From: Marinococcus sp. PL1-022
GTDB lineage: Bacteria > Bacillota > Bacilli > Bacillales > Marinococcaceae
Length of the DNA stretch: 64,000 nt
Assembly: GCF_033845285.1 (NCBI RefSeq)
Contig: NZ_JAWXCX010000001.1
Coordinates: 1,689,495 to 1,753,494, forward strand
Reading direction: 5' to 3'
The first letter of the stretch is position 1. Each line of letters starts with the position of its first letter. The notes under the pieces are model-generated. The model had not been told where the DNA came from. It saw nothing but the letters and a program-made list of their open reading frames with translations, and did not search any database. Both the position numbers and the translations under genes were made by a program. Shown here one piece after another: positions 8,376 to 17,991 of the stretch.

Positions 8376-8932
8376 TCCAGTTCCCGGAAAAACAGATCCG
8401 CCTGTTCCGGCTGTTCTTCATCCTCAAGCGGCGGCAATTCTTCCAGGGTTTCAAGTCCAAAATACTCTAAAAATCGGGTGGACGTTACAAAAGACATCGG
8501 TCTCCCCGGCTTCTGGGTACGTTCGAATTCTTTGACGAGCCCTTTGGACAGCAGGGTCTGAAGCGCCCGATCCGATTTCACTCCGCGCACCTGGTCGATG
8601 TCTGCCCTCAGCACCGGCTGATTGTAGGCAATAATGGCAAGCGTCTCCAGTGCTGCCTGGCTGAGTGTCTGCCGGTTCTGCTGCTCACTGAAGTGTTCAA
8701 TCGCTTCCGCCGCCTCGGGCACTGTCGCGAAGAAAAATGTATTTTCCGCCTGGGTAATCTGCAGGCCGCCTTCCCGCTGGGCCCAGGCATCCTTTAAGGA
8801 GATTAAGTGTCTGCGGGCAGAGTCCGTCTCTATACCGAGTGCTCTGGCAGCCTGTTCTGCCTCCAGGCCTTCATCCCCACTAATATACAGCAGCGACTCC
8901 AGCGCCCCCTCAATCGTTTTTTCCCGTTTCAT
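8360..8932 (-). CDS. scpB: Segregation and condensation protein B
   Basis: Winged-helix kite subunit of the SMC-ScpAB condensin needed for chromosome segregation. The 190-residue protein begins with the ALESLLYISGDEGL segment, and contains the characteristic LSQAALETLAIIAYNQPVLRADIDQVRGVKSD and KPGRPMSFVTSTRFLEYFGLE blocks in order. The tail is acidic, as usual. Its start overlaps the scpA stop by four bases. Family length about 195 residues. Confidence 0.96.
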   Translation of the reverse strand: MKREKTIEGALESLLYISGDEGLEAEQAARALGIETDSARRHLISLKDAWAQREGGLQITQAENTFFFATVPEAAEAIEHFSEQQNRQTLSQAALETLAIIAYNQPVLRADIDQVRGVKSDRALQTLLSKGLVKEFERTQKPGRPMSFVTSTRFLEYFGLETLEELPPLEDEEQPEQADLFFRELDQDEE

Positions 8933-9669
8933 ACCTTCACCTTTTCTGCCAGTTGAATCGTTATATCATCAAAATTATGTGACTGCTCACAGCGGATCTG
9001 CTTTTGTTTCATCAGTTCAAGCAGAGCAAGAAATGTTACCACCATCTGCGGTTTGGTTCTCGTCTCTTCAAATAACTGGTAAAACGAACAGGCATCGAGC
9101 TGTTCGAGTTCCACCATTACCTCTGCCATCCGGTCTTCCACCGAATATTCATCCGTCCGGACAGTGGCCTCGGGAGGATGGGCGTTTTTTGCCCGTTCTT
9201 TCATTTTCTGGAACGCTGCCACCATGTCATATACCGTCAGCCCTTTCGGAAGGCCTTCTTCCTTTTCTTCTCCGGTGCTCCATTCACTGAGCGGTTTTTT
9301 GTACACCTGCTGCTGCTCCTGTTCTTTTTGCTGCAGTTTCCCGGCTGCTTCCTTATAGCGCTTGTATTCTTCAAGCTGCTCAATCAGCTGTTCTTTAGGA
9401 TCTTCTTCCTCGATCCATGCATCCTCGTCCACTTGCACAGGCAGTAATGTCTGGCTTTTGATCTGCAAAAGCGTGGCTGCCATCACAAGATATTCTCCCG
9501 CCACATCAAGCTCAAGCTCCTGCATGGTCCTTACGTATTGCAGATACTGATCCGTAATTGCAGCCAGCGGAATATCCTGGATATCCATCTCCGCCTGCTG
9601 GACAAAATGAAGCAGCACATCAAGCGGACCTTCAAATTGATCAATTTTTACTTTATACTGCTCGGACAT
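8929..9669 (-). CDS. scpA: Segregation and condensation protein A
   Basis: Kleisin subunit that bridges the SMC head domains with ScpB. The N-terminus KIDQFEGPLDVLLHFVQQAE and the adjacent DIPLAAITDQYLQYV are the signature of ScpA; the C-terminal winged helix ends in the conserved LELMKQKQIRCEQSHNF. I use the ATG at 9669 because GAAGG is well spaced there and too close to the ATG at 9678. At 246 residues it is near the usual 250. It is translationally coupled to scpB. Confidence 0.95.
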   Translation of the reverse strand: MSEQYKVKIDQFEGPLDVLLHFVQQAEMDIQDIPLAAITDQYLQYVRTMQELELDVAGEYLVMAATLLQIKSQTLLPVQVDEDAWIEEEDPKEQLIEQLEEYKRYKEAAGKLQQKEQEQQQVYKKPLSEWSTGEEKEEGLPKGLTVYDMVAAFQKMKERAKNAHPPEATVRTDEYSVEDRMAEVMVELEQLDACSFYQLFEETRTKPQMVVTFLALLELMKQKQIRCEQSHNFDDITIQLAEKVKV

Positions 9670-9802
9670 AATTCCCATCCTTCATCACTTGTTGAGTGCT
9701 TTTGCAAGTATATCATATCCGCTGTAAGCAGGGCATGCGTTTTCCCTGGCTGTTTTTGATACAATCAATCCTATCAATAATTTTGAAAGGAGAAACCGCC
9801 GT

Positions 9803-10333
9803 ATGTATCCAGACGCCTATATTCTATTTCTTGTCGAGTTTCACAGCACCCGTGACTACTTTGAATGCCACGAAATACTCGAAGACCATTGGAAGGAAGC
9901 ACCTTCCGGAGAACGTGATCCTGTATGGCCCGGCCTGATTCAGATCGCTGTCGGTCTGTACCATGAGCGGAGGGGTAACCTTACCGGGGCTTCAAAATGT
10001 TTGAAAAACGCCGGGTTGATTCTTGGGCCGCTTCCCCGCCGTCTGCAGGCCCTGGGGCTCGACGCCGACAGGCTGCTGCAGGCTATCCAGGAGCAGCTCG
10101 ATCACCTTGAAGAGCCATTTCGTGACATGAACCTGCCGATTACTGATCCCGAACTCGAAGCCCAGTGTATTCGTCTTTGTGAACAAAAAAAGATTTGCTG
10201 GCTCCAGGACTCCCCGCTTGAGGATACGGACCTTGTCCACAAACACGCGCTCCGTGACCGCACCGATATCGTTCATGAACGCGATAAGCAGCTCCGCATC
10301 CGGGATAAACAGCGACGAAGCCGTGGTATGTAA
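9803..10333 (+). CDS. ypuF: DUF309 family protein (YpuF-like)
   Basis: A 176-residue protein of the DUF309 family, function unknown. The diagnostic motif FHSTRDYFECHEILEDHWK is at residues 13-31, and WPGLIQIAVGLYHERRGNLTGA follows. The start at 9803 has GAAAGGAG upstream. It lies between scpA and ribT as ypuF does in B. subtilis, and is transcribed convergently with ribT into a shared terminator. Confidence 0.85.
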   Translation: MYPDAYILFLVEFHSTRDYFECHEILEDHWKEAPSGERDPVWPGLIQIAVGLYHERRGNLTGASKCLKNAGLILGPLPRRLQALGLDADRLLQAIQEQLDHLEEPFRDMNLPITDPELEAQCIRLCEQKKICWLQDSPLEDTDLVHKHALRDRTDIVHERDKQLRIRDKQRRSRGM

Positions 10334-10358
10334 TCCGGACGTTCTTCGTATTCCCATT

Positions 10359-10383
10359 AAAAAACCCGCCGTTCACCGGCGGG
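10359..10383. terminator. Bidirectional terminator between ypuF and ribT
   Basis: A 7-bp perfect GC stem (CCCGCCG / CGGCGGG, 5-base loop) is followed on the minus strand by six T, giving a strong rho-independent terminator for ribT. On the plus strand it would end ypuF with a weaker tail. Confidence 0.85.
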
Positions 10384-10389
10384 AAAGTA

Positions 10390-10767
10390 TTAGTTCACTT
10401 CATTTTCCAGAATATCTTTTTGATGTTCATCGCACACCTGCAGAAACTGAACCGTTTCCTTGCTGGCGACCAGGTCGTGATCGAGACGGCCTCTGACCGC
10501 CTGCACCATTTTTTTGCCTATACCTTCATCCCGGTAGGAGGGGTTCACGCATACATGGTGAAGCTCTGCATCTCCATTTTCAGTGTAACGAAGACCGACG
10601 ACTCCGACAATATCATCGTCTTCCTTCCACATAAACAGCTGCCAGTCATCTGTTTCTTCATACTGCTGGACCGTTTCCTGGAGCTTTTTTACATCTTTTT
10701 CTTCCGGCATGTACGAAAGAAGCCCCATCGCTATTTTTTTATAGGATTGTTTATACTTAATCAACAT
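10390..10767 (-). CDS. ribT: GNAT family acetyltransferase RibT
   Basis: Small GNAT acyltransferase (125 residues) found at the distal end of riboflavin operons in Bacillus; the substrate is still debated. LHHVCVNPSYRDEGIGKKMV is the acetyl-CoA binding motif A. The opening YKQSYKKIAMGLLSYMPEEKD matches B. subtilis RibT closely. ATG at 10767 with GAGGG ten bases upstream is preferred to the TTG two codons earlier. A terminator-like hairpin separates it from ribH, so it may be expressed apart from the riboswitch-controlled genes. Confidence 0.9.
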   Translation of the reverse strand: MLIKYKQSYKKIAMGLLSYMPEEKDVKKLQETVQQYEETDDWQLFMWKEDDDIVGVVGLRYTENGDAELHHVCVNPSYRDEGIGKKMVQAVRGRLDHDLVASKETVQFLQVCDEHQKDILENEVN

Positions 10768-10950
10768 AACCAATTATCCCTCATTGTGATCAGAATTTCA
10801 GACAAATTTGTCTTCATTTCCATAATTTACGCAAAGCAGTATCCAAATTCACCATTGACCATACACGCTTTTGGACAGAAATGCAAGAGGAATATAGGTA
10901 ATTATAACTGAAAGCCGCTCATCACCGCTCATGCACGTGTAATCCCTCAA

Positions 10951-10985
10951 AATAAAATCACACGGCTTAAAACCGTGTGATTTAT
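10951..10985. terminator. Terminator after ribH
   Basis: An inverted repeat, AAATCACACGG and CCGTGTGATTT with a short A-rich loop, is flanked by T-rich sequence on both strands. On the minus strand it follows the ribH stop directly and should end the ribDEBAH transcript. Confidence 0.8.
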
Positions 10986-10986
10986 T

Positions 10987-11460
10987 TTACTCCATGCGGA
11001 TTTTTTTTGCAAGACTAGCCATCTCCACGGCCCCCATAGCAGCCTCGGATCCTTTATTTCCGGCTTTTGTCCCGGCTCGTTCGATTGCCTGTTCAATTGT
11101 CTCCACAGTAATGATACCGTTAATAACCGGCAGTTCTTCCTGCAGCGATACATTTGCGACTCCCTTGGCGGATTCGTTGGCCACATAGTCAAAATGGGGA
11201 GTGGCGCCACGAATGATGGTCCCGATTGCCACAATTGCATCGTATTTTTTCGTTTTGGCTGCCTGCTGAGCAGCAAAGGGAATTTCGAATGCCCCGGGCA
11301 CCCAGATAACGTCTATATCTTCTTCTCTCACTCCGCTGCGGATCAGTGTGCTTTCCGCTCCCTCTAGCAGCTGTTTATTAATGAATTCATTAAACCGTGC
11401 TGCGACGATCGCTATTTTTTGTCCACTGCCGTTTACGTTGCCTTCAATAGTAGTTGTCAT
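10987..11460 (-). CDS. ribH: 6,7-dimethyl-8-ribityllumazine synthase
   Basis: Condenses 5-amino-6-ribitylaminouracil with 3,4-dihydroxy-2-butanone 4-phosphate, the penultimate step of riboflavin synthesis; forms icosahedral capsids in Bacillus. Key blocks: [15 protein letters not shown] near the N-terminus, [30 protein letters not shown] with the catalytic His, and [15 protein letters not shown]. 157 residues, normal length. Last gene of the riboswitch-controlled operon. Confidence 0.97.
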   Translation of the reverse strand: MTTTIEGNVNGSGQKIAIVAARFNEFINKQLLEGAESTLIRSGVREEDIDVIWVPGAFEIPFAAQQAAKTKKYDAIVAIGTIIRGATPHFDYVANESAKGVANVSLQEELPVINGIITVETIEQAIERAGTKAGNKGSEAAMGAVEMASLAKKIRME

Positions 11461-11472
11461 TTTATTTTCCTC

Positions 11473-12681
11473 CTAAAAATGAAGCATATGTCCTAATTTT
11501 TGATACTTCGTACGCATATATTTCTCGTTTTCCTCCTGCAGCGGCAGCTGTATTGCAATGCGCTGCGTCACTTCAAGGCCGTAGCCGGAGATGCCTGTTA
11601 TTTTCCTGGGATTGTTAGTGAGCAGCTTCATTTTCCCTACGCCAATGTCGCGAAGCACCTGGGCGCCAATCCCGTATTCACGCAGATCATCCGGAAAGCC
11701 AAGCTTTTTGTTTGCTTCCACTGTATCGTATCCCGCTTCCTGCAGTTCATACGCTTTTAATTTATTGATCAGACCAATGCCGCGTCCTTCCTGACGCATA
11801 TACAGCAGCACGCCCTTGCCTTCTTTTTCGATCTGCATCAGTGCCGCCTGCAGCTGCGGCCCGCAGTCACAGCGTTTGGAGCCGAAAACATCCCCTGTCA
11901 GGCATTCTGAATGGACCCGGACCAGCGTTTCCTCCTCCGGATCGATTTCCCCTTTCACAAGCGCCATCATTTCTTTCCCATCAATAGATGATGTGAAGCC
12001 GAGCGCACGAAAATCACCAAATTCGGTTGGAAGGCTCGTATCCGCCTCCCGTTTTACCAGTTTTTCGCGGTGGCGACGGTAGCTGATTAAGTCTTTGATC
12101 GTTACCATTTTCAATCCGAACCGGTCAGCGATTTCGCGCAGCTCCGGCACCCTGGCCATTTCCCCGTCTTCTCTTGTGATTTCACAAATCGTCCCGGACG
12201 ACGTTTTTCCGGACAGGCGCGCAAGGTCAATCGCGGCTTCCGTGTGACCGGCCCGCTGCAGTACTCCGCCTTCTTTTGCAATTAGTGGAAACACATGGCC
12301 CGGACGCTGAAAGTCTCCCGGTTCGGCGGTCTTATTGGCAAGGTGCTGAATTGTCAGCGCCCGCTCGGAGGCACTGATACCGGTTTTGGACGACACATGG
12401 TCGACGCTCACCGTAAAAGCAGTGCCATGCGGATCAGTATTCTGATCAGCCATCGGCTGAAGCTGCAGGCGCTCGGCCTGCTCTTCTGTGATCGGCGTGC
12501 AGACGAGACCGCGGCCGTACGTAATCATAAAGTTAATTGTCTGGGCATCAATGTTTTCCGACAGAGCGACAAAATCTCCTTCGTTCTCCCGGTCTTCGTC
12601 ATCACAAACGATCACAACCTGCCCGTTCCTCAGTTCATCTAATGCTTCTTCAATGGGGTCAAACCAGCGTCGTTCCTCCAT
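11473..12681 (-). CDS. ribBA: Bifunctional 3,4-dihydroxy-2-butanone 4-phosphate synthase / GTP cyclohydrolase II
   Basis: Two fused enzymes supplying both precursors of riboflavin from ribulose 5-phosphate and GTP. Residues 1-205 are the DHBP synthase ([12 protein letters not shown] acidic metal-binding motif, [16 protein letters not shown], and catalytic His/Glu positions). Residues 206-402 are GTP cyclohydrolase II with the zinc ligands in [15 protein letters not shown] and the [11 protein letters not shown] active-site segment. 402 residues, as in B. subtilis RibA (ribBA type). Lies between ribE and ribH. Confidence 0.97.
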   Translation of the reverse strand: MEERRWFDPIEEALDELRNGQVVIVCDDEDRENEGDFVALSENIDAQTINFMITYGRGLVCTPITEEQAERLQLQPMADQNTDPHGTAFTVSVDHVSSKTGISASERALTIQHLANKTAEPGDFQRPGHVFPLIAKEGGVLQRAGHTEAAIDLARLSGKTSSGTICEITREDGEMARVPELREIADRFGLKMVTIKDLISYRRHREKLVKREADTSLPTEFGDFRALGFTSSIDGKEMMALVKGEIDPEEETLVRVHSECLTGDVFGSKRCDCGPQLQAALMQIEKEGKGVLLYMRQEGRGIGLINKLKAYELQEAGYDTVEANKKLGFPDDLREYGIGAQVLRDIGVGKMKLLTNNPRKITGISGYGLEVTQRIAIQLPLQEENEKYMRTKYQKLGHMLHF

Positions 12682-12711
12682 GGTATCGTTCCTACTTTCT
12701 TTGCAAAGGTT

Positions 12712-13311
12712 TTATTTATTTACAGTTAACAGACGTTCTGTATATTTGGCAAGCATGTCACATTCAATATTGACCAGATCGCCGGCCTGTTTGTCTGCGA
12801 GGTTGGTTACCTGCCACGTATGCGGAATAATCGACAGGGTAAAGGTTTCTTTTTCGTCATCCACTCCAAAAATCGTCAGGCTGATGCCATCAACTGTGAC
12901 GGAGCCTTTATTGGTCATGTAGCGGAGCTGCTCCTTCGGCGTCTTTACGTGCACGTAAATCATGTTTTCTTCCTCTTCAATAGAAGCAATGGTTCCTGTG
13001 GCATCCACATGTCCCTGCACAAAGTGCCCGCCAAAGCGTCCGCCGGCCTGCATCGCAAGCTCCAGGTTAACGTGTGTGCCTTCTTCCATATATTTCAGAC
13101 TCGTATGCTTGAGCGTTTCAGCCATCACGTCTACGTAGACGCACCGGCCTTTTTTAGCCGTCGCCGTCAGGCAGATGCCATTTACCGCAATGCTGTCGCC
13201 AATTTGAATACTGTTCATATCCAGATCACTTTCAAGCTCCAGCTGAATTAAATTTTCCTGGTGTGTCATTTTTGACACTGTTCCTGTCGCTTCTACAATT
13301 CCCGTAAACAT
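12712..13311 (-). CDS. ribE: Riboflavin synthase, alpha subunit
   Basis: Dismutates two lumazine molecules to riboflavin and the ribityl pyrimidine. The N-terminus MFTGIVEATGTV and the duplicated lumazine-binding domains (DSIAVNGICLTA at about 40-52, GSVTVDGISLTI at about 134-145) are diagnostic, as is GGRFGGHFVQGHVD. 199 residues, slightly shorter than the 215 of B. subtilis. It is four bases from ribD. Confidence 0.96.
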   Translation of the reverse strand: MFTGIVEATGTVSKMTHQENLIQLELESDLDMNSIQIGDSIAVNGICLTATAKKGRCVYVDVMAETLKHTSLKYMEEGTHVNLELAMQAGGRFGGHFVQGHVDATGTIASIEEEENMIYVHVKTPKEQLRYMTNKGSVTVDGISLTIFGVDDEKETFTLSIIPHTWQVTNLADKQAGDLVNIECDMLAKYTERLLTVNK

Positions 13312-13315
13312 GCTT

Positions 13316-14398
13316 TCACTCCCCGGCCTGCATTGTATATTTCCGGTCCTGCCCGAATGTCTCTTCTTTTATCAGTGAAAATGCCCGGGCCTCCTGAAGT
13401 GTCGAAATACCGCTTCCCTGGTAGACTCCGGGTGCATTTTCCCCGCCAATCACCATCGGCGCTACATACATTAAATATTCCTGAATCATTGCAGCTTCCA
13501 GAAAGGACCCGAGAACGCCGGCCCCTCCTTCCACAAATAATGAGACAATTTTCTTTTCTCCGAGCACATCCAGTACCGCGGAGATATTTTTCACGCCGGA
13601 AGCGACTGGTATCACTTCAGCCCCCGCTTCTTCGAGGCGGTGCTGCTTTTCAGTGTCGGCCGGCTCATTCGTCAAGATGTAGACCGGAGTTGCTGCATCC
13701 TTCAGCATTCGGCTGTTCTCCGGCATGCGGAGCGTACTGTCGAGTACTACCCGCGCCGGCGTCACTCCCGTTTCCGGAACCCGGGCTGTGAGGGACGGAT
13801 CGTCACTCAGTACAGTCCCGATACCGACTAAAATGCCGTCACACCGGCGCCTCTCCCGGTGCACATCCTCCCGGGCTTCTTTTCCGGTAATCCACTGGCT
13901 TTCCCCACTGGCTGTCGCAGTCTTTCCGTCAAGGGAAGAAGCAGTTTTAGCCGTCACATAAGGTTGTCCATTCTTAATAAAATGAAAAAATTTCCTGTTT
14001 AAATAAGCTGCTTCTTCCTGCCCCACTCCAGTCACAACTTCCAGACCCGCTTCCTCCATCATTTGTATGCCCTTGCCGGCTACAAGCGGATTCGGATCTG
14101 AAGCTGCCACCACCACTTTTACAATGCCTGCTTCAATAATCTTTTTGGCACACGGCGGGGTGCGGCCGTAATGGCTGCAGGGCTCGAGAGTGACATAAAT
14201 CGAAGCTCCTTCAGCTTCGTCTCCTGCCATTGCAAGCGCATGGACTTCTGCGTGTGCTTCACCGGAGCGAAGGTGAGCTCCCATTCCAACGATTCTGCCA
14301 TCTTTAACGACGACGGCACCGACCATTGGATTCGGGTAAGTCTGCCCTTCAGTTGAGCGCGCAAGTTCAAGTGCTGTATGCATCCATGTATGATCCAT
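13316..14398 (-). CDS. ribD: Bifunctional riboflavin deaminase/reductase RibD
   Basis: Carries out deamination of the pyrimidine intermediate and reduction of its ribosyl side chain. The N-terminal cytidine-deaminase-like zinc site is GEAHAEVHAL plus EPCSHYGRTPPCAKKI; the C-terminal reductase domain starts near residue 145 (PYVTAKTASSLDGKTA) and holds the SLFVEGGAGVLGSFLEA segment. 360 residues, family length. First gene of the operon, downstream of the FMN riboswitch and its terminator. Confidence 0.96.
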   Translation of the reverse strand: MDHTWMHTALELARSTEGQTYPNPMVGAVVVKDGRIVGMGAHLRSGEAHAEVHALAMAGDEAEGASIYVTLEPCSHYGRTPPCAKKIIEAGIVKVVVAASDPNPLVAGKGIQMMEEAGLEVVTGVGQEEAAYLNRKFFHFIKNGQPYVTAKTASSLDGKTATASGESQWITGKEAREDVHRERRRCDGILVGIGTVLSDDPSLTARVPETGVTPARVVLDSTLRMPENSRMLKDAATPVYILTNEPADTEKQHRLEEAGAEVIPVASGVKNISAVLDVLGEKKIVSLFVEGGAGVLGSFLEAAMIQEYLMYVAPMVIGGENAPGVYQGSGISTLQEARAFSLIKEETFGQDRKYTMQAGE

Positions 14399-14443
14399 AT
14401 GGCCGGACCTCCTTGTATTTTTGCTTTTTTTAATTACAGAAAC

Positions 14444-14474
14444 AAAAAAAGCCCCCGGATGAACATCCGGGGGC
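14444..14474 (-). terminator. Riboswitch expression-platform terminator
   Basis: A perfect 10-bp stem (GCCCCCGGAT / ATCCGGGGGC, loop of four) followed on the minus strand by seven T. It lies between the FMN aptamer and ribD, and should form when FMN is bound, stopping transcription before ribD. Confidence 0.9.
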
Positions 14475-14568
14475 TTTTATACATACGTATCCAAAATAAT
14501 ATTCCACTTCCATTCTGCGGAACATACACCTGCAGACAGAAAAACAGAATTTTTTCGAATACGGTTTT

Positions 14569-14713
14569 CCTTCTCCCATCCAGACTGTTACTGTCGGCTT
14601 CAGAATTGCACTGAATCCACCGTCCGCGCCTTTGGCGCTTACCGGGTCACGGACTGAAAAGCATTCGCTTTATCACCGTCGGTTGGGACTTTCACCCGAC
14701 CCCGAAGGATGTT
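14569..14713 (-). promoter_or_regulatory. FMN riboswitch (RFN element)
   Basis: Read on the minus strand, the conserved aptamer blocks occur in order: CTTCGGGGTCGGGTGAAAGT, CCCAACCGACGGTGA, AGTCCGTGACCC, GGTGGATTCAGTG, GAAGCCGACAGTAAC and GTCTGGATGGGAGAAGG. These are the standard junction and loop sequences of the RFN element. It senses FMN and controls ribD-ribE-ribBA-ribH through the hairpin at 14444-14474. Confidence 0.97.
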
Positions 14714-14748
14714 GATCGCAATCAACGTACCGTATGAAGTTAAAATAC

Positions 14749-14777
14749 ATTTTATTACTTTCTTATTTATCCGTCAA
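14749..14777 (-). promoter_or_regulatory. SigA promoter of the riboflavin operon
   Basis: On the minus strand, -35 TTGACG (14772-14777) and -10 TAAAAT (14749-14754) are separated by exactly 17 bases and lie about 35 bases upstream of the aptamer, immediately after the ppiB stop codon. Confidence 0.75.
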
Positions 14778-14787
14778 AACATTCAGC

Positions 14788-15225
14788 TTATGCTTCGTCC
14801 CAGACACGTACTTCCTTCATAACATCCTGTGCCTGGATGCGGTCCACCTGGTCCATATTGTCTGTCACACGGCCAAATACCGTATGTACACCGTTCAGGT
14901 GCGGCTGCTGGTCAAAGAGAATAAAGAACTGGCTGCCGCCGGTGTCTTTTCCAGCGTGAGCCATCGAGAGATAGCCTCTTTCGTGGGTGCGCGGGTTTCC
15001 TTCCGTTTCACACGGAATGGTATACCCCGGACCGCCGTCTCCGCGGTTATTCGGGCATCCGCCCTGGGCGACAAAGCCCGGGATAACGCGGTGGAACGTA
15101 AGGCCGTCATAAAAGCCGTCATTCGCCAGACCTTCAAAGTTTTCCACTGTTCCCGGTGCATCCTCCGGGAAAAATTCCAATGTTACTGTTTCTCCGTTTT
15201 CAAATGCGATTTTACCTTTTTTCAT
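14788..15225 (-). CDS. ppiB: Peptidyl-prolyl cis-trans isomerase B (cyclophilin)
   Basis: Cytoplasmic cyclophilin that speeds proline isomerisation. 145 residues, with [36 protein letters not shown] and [13 protein letters not shown], the active-site and cyclosporin-binding blocks. Position between ribD and lysA is conserved in Bacillus. Downstream of lysA by 16 bases, so probably co-transcribed with it. Confidence 0.96.
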   Translation of the reverse strand: MKKGKIAFENGETVTLEFFPEDAPGTVENFEGLANDGFYDGLTFHRVIPGFVAQGGCPNNRGDGGPGYTIPCETEGNPRTHERGYLSMAHAGKDTGGSQFFILFDQQPHLNGVHTVFGRVTDNMDQVDRIQAQDVMKEVRVWDEA

Positions 15226-15241
15226 GTCTCTCTACCCCTTT

Positions 15242-16567
15242 TTATTTGGTTTTTGCCTTTGCCGGTGCATACGACAGATCGTACTGAAGAATATCTTCGT
15301 ACGTTTCTCCGCGAACCACCAGATGTGACTCCCCGTCTTCGGCGAAAACGACCGGAGGACGCGGGAGGCGGTTGTAATTGTTGGCCATGGAATATCCGTA
15401 GGCTCCTGTGCAGAAAACCGCCAGCGTATCATTAGTTTTCACTTCCGGAAGCGGAAGGTTCCAGATCAGCATATCGCCGCTTTCACAGAGCTTGCCGGCA
15501 ACCGAAAACGTGTCATCGGCTTTTTCATGGCCCCGGTTGGCTAAAATGCCCTCGTACTCTGCCTGATAAAGAGCCGGACGAATGTTGTCAGACATGCCTC
15601 CATCCACTGAAATGTAGCGGCGAACACCAGGAATGTCCTTTTTCGAACCTACGTCATACAGCGTTGTTCCGGCATCACCGCTAACGGACCTTCCAGGCTC
15701 GATCCAGATTTCCGGCACGTCCATGCCGGTACGGAGCGCTTCCTGTTTAACTGACTGGATCATATCCTGGACGTACTGTTCCGGCGCGAGCGGTTCGTCT
15801 CCTTCCACATAGCGGATCCCAAAGCCGCCGCCGCAGTTCAGCACATCCGGCGTGAACTGAAGGTGCTCCTGCCAGTGCACAAACTGATCAAACAGTTTTT
15901 TGATAGCCATGGTGAACCCGCTCGTTTCAAAGATCTGCGAACCAATATGACAATGCACGCCTTTAATGTTGATGGACGGACTCTGCTGCAGGCGGTAAAT
16001 GGCCTGATCGGCCTGGCCGGATGTCAGGTCAAAGCCGAATTTTGAATCCTCCTGCCCGGTGGAGATGTATTCATGGGTGTGCGCCTCGATGCCTGGAGTC
16101 GTCCGGATCAATGCTTCCACCTGGGTCTGCTGCCTTGCCGCCTGCTGCTCAATCAATTGAATTTCATGAAAGTTATCAATTACAAAGCAGCCAATGCCGA
16201 GTTCAATGGCAAGGGCGATTTCCGCTTCGCTTTTATTATTGCCGTGAAAATGAACTTTTTCCATCGGAAAACCGGCTTTTGACGCCGTCATCAATTCTCC
16301 TCCGGAAACCACATCCAGGCTGAGTCCCATTTCCTTCGCAAGCTGCGCCATTGCGACGCAGCTGAATGCTTTGCTTGCATAGGCAACCTGATACGTCATT
16401 TTGTTATCTTCGAAAGCCTGCTGAAACCCACGGGCCCGCTCGCGCATTAAAGCGACGTCATAAACGTAAACCGGGCTTCCGTATTCCTGCTTTATATCAA
16501 CCGTATCCACCCCGCCGATCTCCAGGTGGCCGTGTTCGTTTATATGGTGCGTTCCATGAAGCTGCAT
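15242..16567 (-). CDS. lysA: Diaminopimelate decarboxylase
   Basis: PLP enzyme making L-lysine from meso-diaminopimelate, last step of the pathway. The PLP Lys is in VAYASKAFSC (about residue 67); HCHIGSQI, NCGGGFGIRY and IEPGRSVSGDAG are the cofactor- and substrate-binding blocks, and ESGDMLIW carries the C-terminal active-site Cys/Glu contributed by the partner subunit. 441 residues, as in B. subtilis. No lysine riboswitch is visible upstream. In B. subtilis the spoVA operon is next; here pdp follows directly. Confidence 0.97.
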   Translation of the reverse strand: MQLHGTHHINEHGHLEIGGVDTVDIKQEYGSPVYVYDVALMRERARGFQQAFEDNKMTYQVAYASKAFSCVAMAQLAKEMGLSLDVVSGGELMTASKAGFPMEKVHFHGNNKSEAEIALAIELGIGCFVIDNFHEIQLIEQQAARQQTQVEALIRTTPGIEAHTHEYISTGQEDSKFGFDLTSGQADQAIYRLQQSPSINIKGVHCHIGSQIFETSGFTMAIKKLFDQFVHWQEHLQFTPDVLNCGGGFGIRYVEGDEPLAPEQYVQDMIQSVKQEALRTGMDVPEIWIEPGRSVSGDAGTTLYDVGSKKDIPGVRRYISVDGGMSDNIRPALYQAEYEGILANRGHEKADDTFSVAGKLCESGDMLIWNLPLPEVKTNDTLAVFCTGAYGYSMANNYNRLPRPPVVFAEDGESHLVVRGETYEDILQYDLSYAPAKAKTK

Positions 16568-16660
16568 ATTATTCTCTCCTTCGTTGCTCCTCCTCGTTCG
16601 TTTATTTTAGCACGCTTCTGAAAAAGACAAAAGCTTTATGCAAGTAAAGAAACCGCGCAA

Positions 16661-17962
16661 TTACTGCACGGTTTCATAAATGAGGACTGGTTTTTCAACA
16701 GCAGCTTCTGCAATTGTAAAGGCTTCGGAAATTTTCCTGGCGCTCTCAGCGCTGTTTTGGTCATTCACATGCATAATAGCGATCGTATCGCCCTTTTGCA
16801 CAGGGTCACCGATTTTTTTCATGAGCTCAATTCCCACACTGTAATCAAGCACGTCGTCTTTGGTAGCACGGCCGGCTCCGAGAAGCATCGCACTTACGCC
16901 GATTTCTTCGGCTTCAATGCCGTGCACATAGCCTGAGGCTTCCGCCTTTACTTCAACACGGTGCTCGGCAGCTGCAAGACCATCCGGGTTGTCTACAGCG
17001 GAGGCGTCCCCGTGCTGGTTTTGCACAAATGCCTTCATCTTTTCAAGCGCGTCCCCGTTTTCAATCACCTGAAGCACCATTTTTTCCGCCTGCTCCAGCT
17101 TGTCGGCTTTACCGCCCGCAACAAGCATATAGGAGGAAAGCGTGACGCTCAGCTCGTGCAGATCTTCCGGCCCGTTCCCCTGCAGTGTTTCAATGGCTTC
17201 TTTAACTTCGAGGGCGTTCCCGACGGTCCGGCCCAGCGGCTGATCCATATTGGAAATGACCGCCATCGTTTTACGATCCAGGGATTGACCGATTTCCACC
17301 ATTGCTTCCGCCAGACGCTTCGCTTCCTTCACTTCCTTCATAAAGGCACCCGATCCTGCCTTTACATCAAGCACAATTGCATCTGCGCCGGCAGCAATTT
17401 TTTTACTCATCACCGAGCTTGCAATCAGCGGAATCGAGTTTACGGTTGCTGTCACGTCCCGGAGTGCGTACAGCTTTTTGTCTGCCGGGGTGAGATTTCC
17501 ACTCTGACCTGCGACAGCAATTTTGTGTTCATTAACAAGATTGACGAACTCTTCCTTTGGAATCTCTGTTTCAAACCCACGGAAGCTTTCCAGCTTATCG
17601 ATCGTGCCGCCGGTGTGCCCGAGCCCGCGTCCGGACATCTTCGCTACAGGAACGCCGCATGCCGCCACAATCGGTCCGATAATAAGCGTCGTTTTGTCGC
17701 CGACGCCTCCAGTGGAATGCTTGTCCACCTTGATGCCCTCGATGGCCGACAGGTCGAGTTGATCGCCTGACTCTGCCATCGCGTAGGTGAGCGCGGCAGA
17801 TTCCTTCTGGGTCATGTCCTGAAAATAAATCGCCATTGCAAACGCCGATGCCTGGTAATCCGGCACCTCTCCATTGCTGTAAGACTCCACAAACCAGCGG
17901 ATTTCTTCTTCACTCAGTTCTTTTCCATCTCGCTTTTTTGCAATAATATCCACCATTCTCAT
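16661..17962 (-). CDS. pdp: Pyrimidine-nucleoside phosphorylase
   Basis: Phosphorolyses uridine, deoxyuridine and thymidine to base and (deoxy)ribose 1-phosphate. 433 residues as in the Bacillus enzymes; [13 protein letters not shown] is the phosphate and substrate loop, [17 protein letters not shown] the signature, [11 protein letters not shown] the cation/phosphate site, and a C-terminal lipoyl-like alpha/beta domain ends the protein. In B. subtilis pdp is in the dra-nupC-pdp operon; here it has joined deoB and the two purine nucleoside phosphorylases, making a compact salvage operon that yields substrates for DeoB. Confidence 0.95.
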   Translation of the reverse strand: MRMVDIIAKKRDGKELSEEEIRWFVESYSNGEVPDYQASAFAMAIYFQDMTQKESAALTYAMAESGDQLDLSAIEGIKVDKHSTGGVGDKTTLIIGPIVAACGVPVAKMSGRGLGHTGGTIDKLESFRGFETEIPKEEFVNLVNEHKIAVAGQSGNLTPADKKLYALRDVTATVNSIPLIASSVMSKKIAAGADAIVLDVKAGSGAFMKEVKEAKRLAEAMVEIGQSLDRKTMAVISNMDQPLGRTVGNALEVKEAIETLQGNGPEDLHELSVTLSSYMLVAGGKADKLEQAEKMVLQVIENGDALEKMKAFVQNQHGDASAVDNPDGLAAAEHRVEVKAEASGYVHGIEAEEIGVSAMLLGAGRATKDDVLDYSVGIELMKKIGDPVQKGDTIAIMHVNDQNSAESARKISEAFTIAEAAVEKPVLIYETVQ

Positions 17963-17991
17963 AGTACGGCCCCTTTACACATTGCTGTTAA

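Noticed and set aside
14734-15435. 233-codon plus-strand open frame
   Set aside because: Antisense to ppiB and the end of lysA; both are certain genes.
16568-16660. Lysine riboswitch or strong terminator around lysA and pdp
   Set aside because: The gap is too short for the L-box; a GAAACCG/CGGTTTC pairing near 16650-16675 overlaps the pdp end and lacks a T run.
16961-17770. 269-codon plus-strand open frame
   Set aside because: Antisense to pdp, without start signal or motif.
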